Source: Anniella stebbinsi
Lineage: Eukaryota; Chordata; Lepidosauria; Squamata; Anniellidae
Assembly: GCA_029215795.1 (NCBI GenBank)
Contig: JARDYH010000003.1
Span: 97,372,609-97,436,608 of the forward strand
Length of the DNA: 64,000 nucleotides
Direction: 5' to 3'
Position numbers and translations under genes: made by a program. Below are positions 59,967-64,000 of this stretch, in pieces (position 1 is the stretch's first letter; every line of letters starts with the position of its first letter). The notes below the pieces were generated by a model. It searched no databases and was not told the origin of the DNA. It was given only the letters and a program-made list of their open reading frames with translations.

Positions 59967-61299
59967 CTTAAAGTCTTTACTATTTTTCTAAACACCTGAA
60001 ATTTGGGTCTAAGGCAAAACACTTTTGGTAGGACCTCTGTAGGTAATCTGCAAATTCACCTGAACATTCATATTTAACTTAATTTAATTTGTAACAGATT
60101 GAACAGTCCTGGAGTATTGAAAAAATGCACAACACTAATACTTATGTGAATTTCACATGCTGATTTAGGAATTTATAACAGCCCAAAACAGTAAGGATAG
60201 CAAACAACAATCCACTCACAAAATCCATTGCTCACAGTCCCTCTAAATAAGTAATTCCATAGTCAAAACTTTGGTCAAAACCACATGGAGAAGGCTTTTA
60301 AATGTTTTAATTAACTGCGATACATCTATAGTAATGAGTAGCTGTATGGAGACTAAATTATTATCTAAAGGTATTTGGGCTTTCAAACAAGCCATTTAAG
60401 AAAGGCTTACTGGTGGGGTTTTTTTTTAATGTAAGCTGTTTCCAATTATAAAGGAAAGCTTTTAATTAAGATTAGAACAGCCTAATTCAAGCAATAATTT
60501 GGCTCTTGTAGTTAGTAAGCCTCTATTAAAAACAAAGCAATTAAGGTTAAATGGGTTGAGGCACTTAAACTTCTCTCCCACCTCAAATATGGATATGTCA
60601 GGGACTAACTCAGACCAGAAAACACGTTTCAAGCAAGTTTGTGTTTTCCTGTTAATAACAGGGTTGCATTTAATGTTTCACCAAAGACTTGTGCTTTTGT
60701 AAACTAGATGTTCAACAGAACATCAATTTGGGGAAAGATGTAATCATAGAAAAGAGAGCTATTTCTCAACCCTTTCATTGTTTGTGTGTCTTCCTCCCTG
60801 AAACCTATACCTGCATTTTTATATCTTAATACAAATGGTTAGTTTAAGAGCAAAGCAATGACATTAGCTTTACGAAGCGATTAAGCTATTCAGCATTCGA
60901 TATCCTTTATCGCACTGGTTCTTAAACAATGCACTTACAGGTGGACCCCAAAGTTCATAATAAAAAGAGAGGAAAATATTGAGGAACAGCAGTGTTCTTT
61001 GAAGTTTCTATTACACACTGAAGAGATAAATGGTTTTTCAGTGTCCGTTTTAGAACTTAACCTAAAATGTGGCTTGCCTGCTGTTCTTGCTATATGAGTG
61101 GCCTCAATGGAAACTTTAAAGAATGGAAGGATAGAGAGGCAAGCATGGTAGTGAGCAAGAGGCAATTTTTGAGCACTCTCCCATGTAATGGCTGTGAATA
61201 ATGAAAATGAAGTAGTCTGCTAGGAAAAGGCAAAAGAAAGCAGCAACACTTAAGAACCACTAGTTTATTTTATATGGTGTAGAATAGGTACATGGAATG

Positions 61300-61378
61300 T
61301 GTAGCTCTCCAGATGGGTTGGACTCCAACTTCCCTCACCATTGACTATGCTGGCTAGAGCTAATGGGAGTTGCAATCA
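61300..61378. repeat. Short palindromic repeat abutting CR1
   Basis: 'ctctccagatgggttggact', 'gctggctagagctaatggg' and 'agttgcaatcaca', running directly into a CR1 tail. Confidence 0.5.
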
Positions 61379-61890
61379 CAGAAGGGACCTATAAAGCCAT
61401 CGAGTCCAACCCTCTGCTCAATGCATTAAAGCATACCTGACAGATGGCTATCCAGCTGCATCTTGAATTCCTCTAGTGTGGGACAGCCCACTACCTTCCT
61501 AGGTAATTGGTTCCATTGTCGTACTGCTCTAACAGTCAGGAAGCTTTTCCTGAAGTCCAGGTGGAATCTGGCTTCCTGTAACTTGAGCCCATTATTCCGT
61601 GTCCTGCACTCTGGGATGATCGAAAAAAGATCCTTGCCCTCCTTTGTGCGACAACCTTTCAAGTACTTGAAGGTACTATCATGTCTCCCTTCGGTCTTCT
61701 CTTCTTAAGGCTAAACATGCCCAGATCTTTTAGTCTCACCTCATAGGGCTTTGTTTTCAGACTCCTAATCATCCTCATTGATCTTCCACTGAACCCCTTC
61801 TAGCTTGACTGCATCCTTCTTGAAGTGTGATGCCCAGAACTGGACACAGTACTCAAGATGAGGTCTGACCAACATCTGGGGGGCCACATG
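61379..61890 (-). mobile_element. CR1 LINE 3' end
   Basis: The minus-strand frame (61426-61662) reads [20 protein letters not shown] and [20 protein letters not shown], the CR1 reverse transcriptase tail. The plus strand starts 'gaagggacctataaagccat'. It ends about 61890 after 'gaactggacacagtactcaa'. 5'-truncated and diverged. Confidence 0.85.
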
Positions 61891-63064
61891 TTCCCTATCC
61901 CTGCTATAGAGAAACAATATGAATTTTATTCCTGCTCCACAGGTCCATGGACTTATACAGATCTCTTAATCGAAATGGAGGGACCCAAATATGCACCTAA
62001 ACTTCTTCTACTGCAACAGTTTCCCTCAATGAAAGAACTGAAGTGGAAGTTCTGGAATGTGTGGTTATGAATGAATTGGTGCTCCTACCCCTGGAGTAAA
62101 TTGATCAACTATAAAAGGATTGCTGGACTGCACAGAAATACAAGAATTTCCAAGATTCCAATCCAAATTTTATACCCAATTCATGTGCAATGCACATCCA
62201 AGATAATTTAAATAAGAAGTATCTAGCCCTCAGAAACTGTTGAAAAAATACAAGAAAATGTGCTGGTTTCCTGGTGAAAAGTAATGGCGCCCACTTTTGA
62301 CTCTGATCTGACCAATGACAACAAAGGTACTGCTGTGATCAACAGGCAAAATAAGTAAAGAGCCATTCTACCCTGTGTACAATTAATGGAGTGTAATGAG
62401 CAGGGCTACTGTCTTCCTCTTCCATGTCAATATACCAGTGCTTTTGGTCTTCCAGGCCTAAATCCTAGGAAATCTTGGGGAGGGCCAAGTTCATTCAAGG
62501 TGCGTTGGCTGAGAGATTGGCCTATATCTAGGAGGCAGGGCTAGCCGGTGCATTCTCAGAAGCCTTTTCACATGTATAGGTAACCACTGAAGAATGCTAT
62601 GGTTGGCATTATGTAGATGCTCTTGAAGGGTATTCATGGCATAAGGGAAAGTAAGGAAGAATGGACAGACTTACTTTAGAAAGTAGGGAACCTTTAAGTA
62701 GGAGAGCGTAGTAAAGTTGAAAAGAATGTTGCTTGGATTTCCCGCAAATACTTTACAGGAAAGTGATTATATGGTGTTTTCCTATCTGGCCATTTTTCAG
62801 TAACAAGAAAGATGGGCTTCTCCATTAGCCCTGCTTCTCTTCTTGACTTCTTTTCCCCATGGAGAGATCTGACCTTTAGACTGATGCTGATTGTGCAATA
62901 GACTGTTGTCTAGGGAGTGGGGCTAGCTGGCATATTCTTAGAAGCCCATTTACACTTTCAGTACTATAGCATTTTTTCTCGTCCTTCAAATCTCTCCTCA
63001 CATCCGGTTGACTTAGCCCTTTAATCGTAAAGAAACTAAGGCAAAGTAGGCATATTCTTCACAC

Positions 63065-63500
63065 TATTCTTTAGGGATGTGTATCGTATCGTTAGAATTT
63101 ACGATAATGATACGATATGCTCTTTATCGTGCACATGAGCTATGATAACAATACGATAGAAAAACCTACGATAATCATCAGAGACTATCATTTTTGGGTG
63201 ATTTTATCATTTTATCGGACTGCCATATAAATATACCTATAACTTTTGTATTTTAACAGTTAGAGGCTTGAAACTTGGTCACAGTACTTCTGGGGTATGC
63301 CTAAATATGTGCATGAAATTTGAGATCGATCCCTCCAACCCTCGATTTTATATTAATTTTTTAAAGATCGTTTCCGTTCTGACAGGTCTGGTGAGCTATC
63401 ATTCTGATCTGTCAGAATGGAAACGATCTTTAATAAATTAATATAAAATCGAGAGTTGGAGTTATCGATCTCAAATTTGGCACATATGTGTAGCACATGT
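63065..63500. mobile_element. AT-rich fold-back element
   Basis: Begins 'tagggatgtgtatcgtatcg' with repeated TACGATA motifs. 63315-63384 and 63410-63480 are inverted partners ('gagatcgatccctccaaccc' against 'gttggagttatcgatctc', and 'aaagatcgtttccgttctga' against 'tcagaatggaaacgatcttt') about an axis near 63397. Confidence 0.65.
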
Positions 63501-63517
63501 CTGCCATTCTGAAGAAC

Positions 63518-63568
63518 AGGGATTTCTAGTAAACAGGGATTTCTAGTAAACAGAAATGTCTAGTAAAC
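63518..63568 (+). repeat. Tandem repeat, 3 x 17 bp
   Basis: AGGGATTTCTAGTAAAC twice exactly, then AGAAATGTCTAGTAAAC. Confidence 0.92.
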
Positions 63569-63680
63569 ATAGTGTCATAGTCCACAGTATATGTATACCA
63601 AATTCCAGAACTTTGCCTCATTAAACAGGTACCCTAATTATTTTGATACTCCTGTGAATGAGTCACAGTAAGGCCCAAGT

Positions 63681-63682
<2 letters not shown>

Positions 63683-63714
<32 letters not shown>
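63683..63714. repeat. (GT)n microsatellite
   Basis: Sixteen uninterrupted gt units. Confidence 0.95.
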
Positions 63715-63717
<3 letters not shown>

Positions 63718-64000
63718 CATACAAACAAAAGGGTAGGATAAAGCTACACACCTCAGTCCAGCAAAAGTGATACTTGTACAGACATATCTTATACACACAG
63801 ATTCCCTTCCAATATGAAGTACACGTGCATATTGGGTACAAACGTGCAACCACATTACAATGCATATTTGAACAAAAGGCATCTGATACTGTGCTGCCTC
63901 GAATCATAACGGTGCCTCCTGACTTGCATATTTCTGTCTGCACTGCATTTAGAGCTACAATATGTGTCAGAATCCTTGAATGTTTAGAAATAGATTTATT

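Larger units (their letters stand above)
47492..64000 (-). other. SCUBE1: SCUBE1 intron upstream of EGF2 exon (3' part of the intron)
   Basis: Non-coding sequence upstream of the EGF2 exon. The EGF1 exon (expected to encode a CQNTPxSYKC-type module) was looked for by eye on the minus strand and not found, so it probably lies beyond 64000. Ranges 49050-50200, 51080-54050 and 60000-61280 hold no gene and only short 'ATAGGATTGCA'-type repeat pieces that I can point to. Confidence 0.65.

Noticed and set aside
63518..63568. Three 17-bp units as a possible regulatory iteron or small CRISPR
   Set aside because: The units are directly adjacent with no spacers and only three copies; a plain tandem repeat.
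1..64000. CRISPR arrays, bacterial operons, tRNA or rRNA genes
   Set aside because: No spaced direct repeats, no tRNA cloverleaf noticed and only a diverged 5S-like SINE head; the exon-intron structure and LINE content are vertebrate.
47492..64000. Candidate EGF1 exon of SCUBE1
   Set aside because: No minus-strand segment with the expected six-cysteine spacing and phase-1 splice sites was seen by eye; a profile search is needed to exclude it.

Overview
The window looks like vertebrate, most probably squamate reptile (lizard), genomic DNA. It is AT-rich and gene-poor. It is full of old CR1, L2-like, L3-like and R4-like LINE fragments and many short hAT-like elements with inverted ends. Families recur here that I associate with lizard genomes: CR1 tails ending in ATTCTATG repeats, 'ggcggtataaa...aataaataa' L2-type tails, 'ACTACAACTCCCATCA' modules, 'ATAGGATTGCA' fragments and 'TAGGGTGACCA' termini. 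The species call is inference; I could not run a search.

Only two convincing host coding segments are present, both on the minus strand: 47363-47491 and 20845-20979. Each is a single EGF-like domain in a phase 1-1 exon with good AG/GT splice sites. Their sequences match, from memory, the second and third EGF-like domains of SCUBE1, a secreted/cell-surface signal peptide-CUB-EGF protein. Transcription runs from high to low coordinates. The window is therefore internal to SCUBE1: more than 16.5 kb of the intron before the EGF2 exon, the EGF2 exon, a 25.4 kb intron, the EGF3 exon, and more than 20.8 kb of the next intron. The signal-peptide and EGF1 exons should lie beyond 64000, and EGF4 and later exons beyond position 1.

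Layout of the rest. 1-20844: a CR1 tail broken by a small hAT-like element (984-1890), a 1.1 kb inverted-end element (4447-5523), and a 5.9 kb segment bounded by matching 14-bp inverted ends and an exact 8-bp target duplication (10583-16486). That segment holds large palindromes, a nested insertion and an R4-like LINE remnant. 20980-47362: several L2-like tails, a second R4-like remnant, a nearly complete but dead CR1 LINE (about 28290-32521), more CR1 pieces, an L3-like LINE split by a GC-rich palindromic element (41595-43250), a second copy of the 1 kb element and a 5S-like SINE. 47492-64000: a GC-rich TATA-containing block (50290-51075), a probable solo LTR (57326-57753) between two inverted copies of a 0.5 kb hAT-like element, CR1 tails and a fold-back AT-rich element near the right end.

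I found no new gene system, CRISPR array, tRNA or rRNA gene. The less ordinary material is structural: several long, nearly gap-free inverted repeats, one centred on TGACGTCA and one on a NotI-type GCGGCCGC, and the large element with an intact target duplication.
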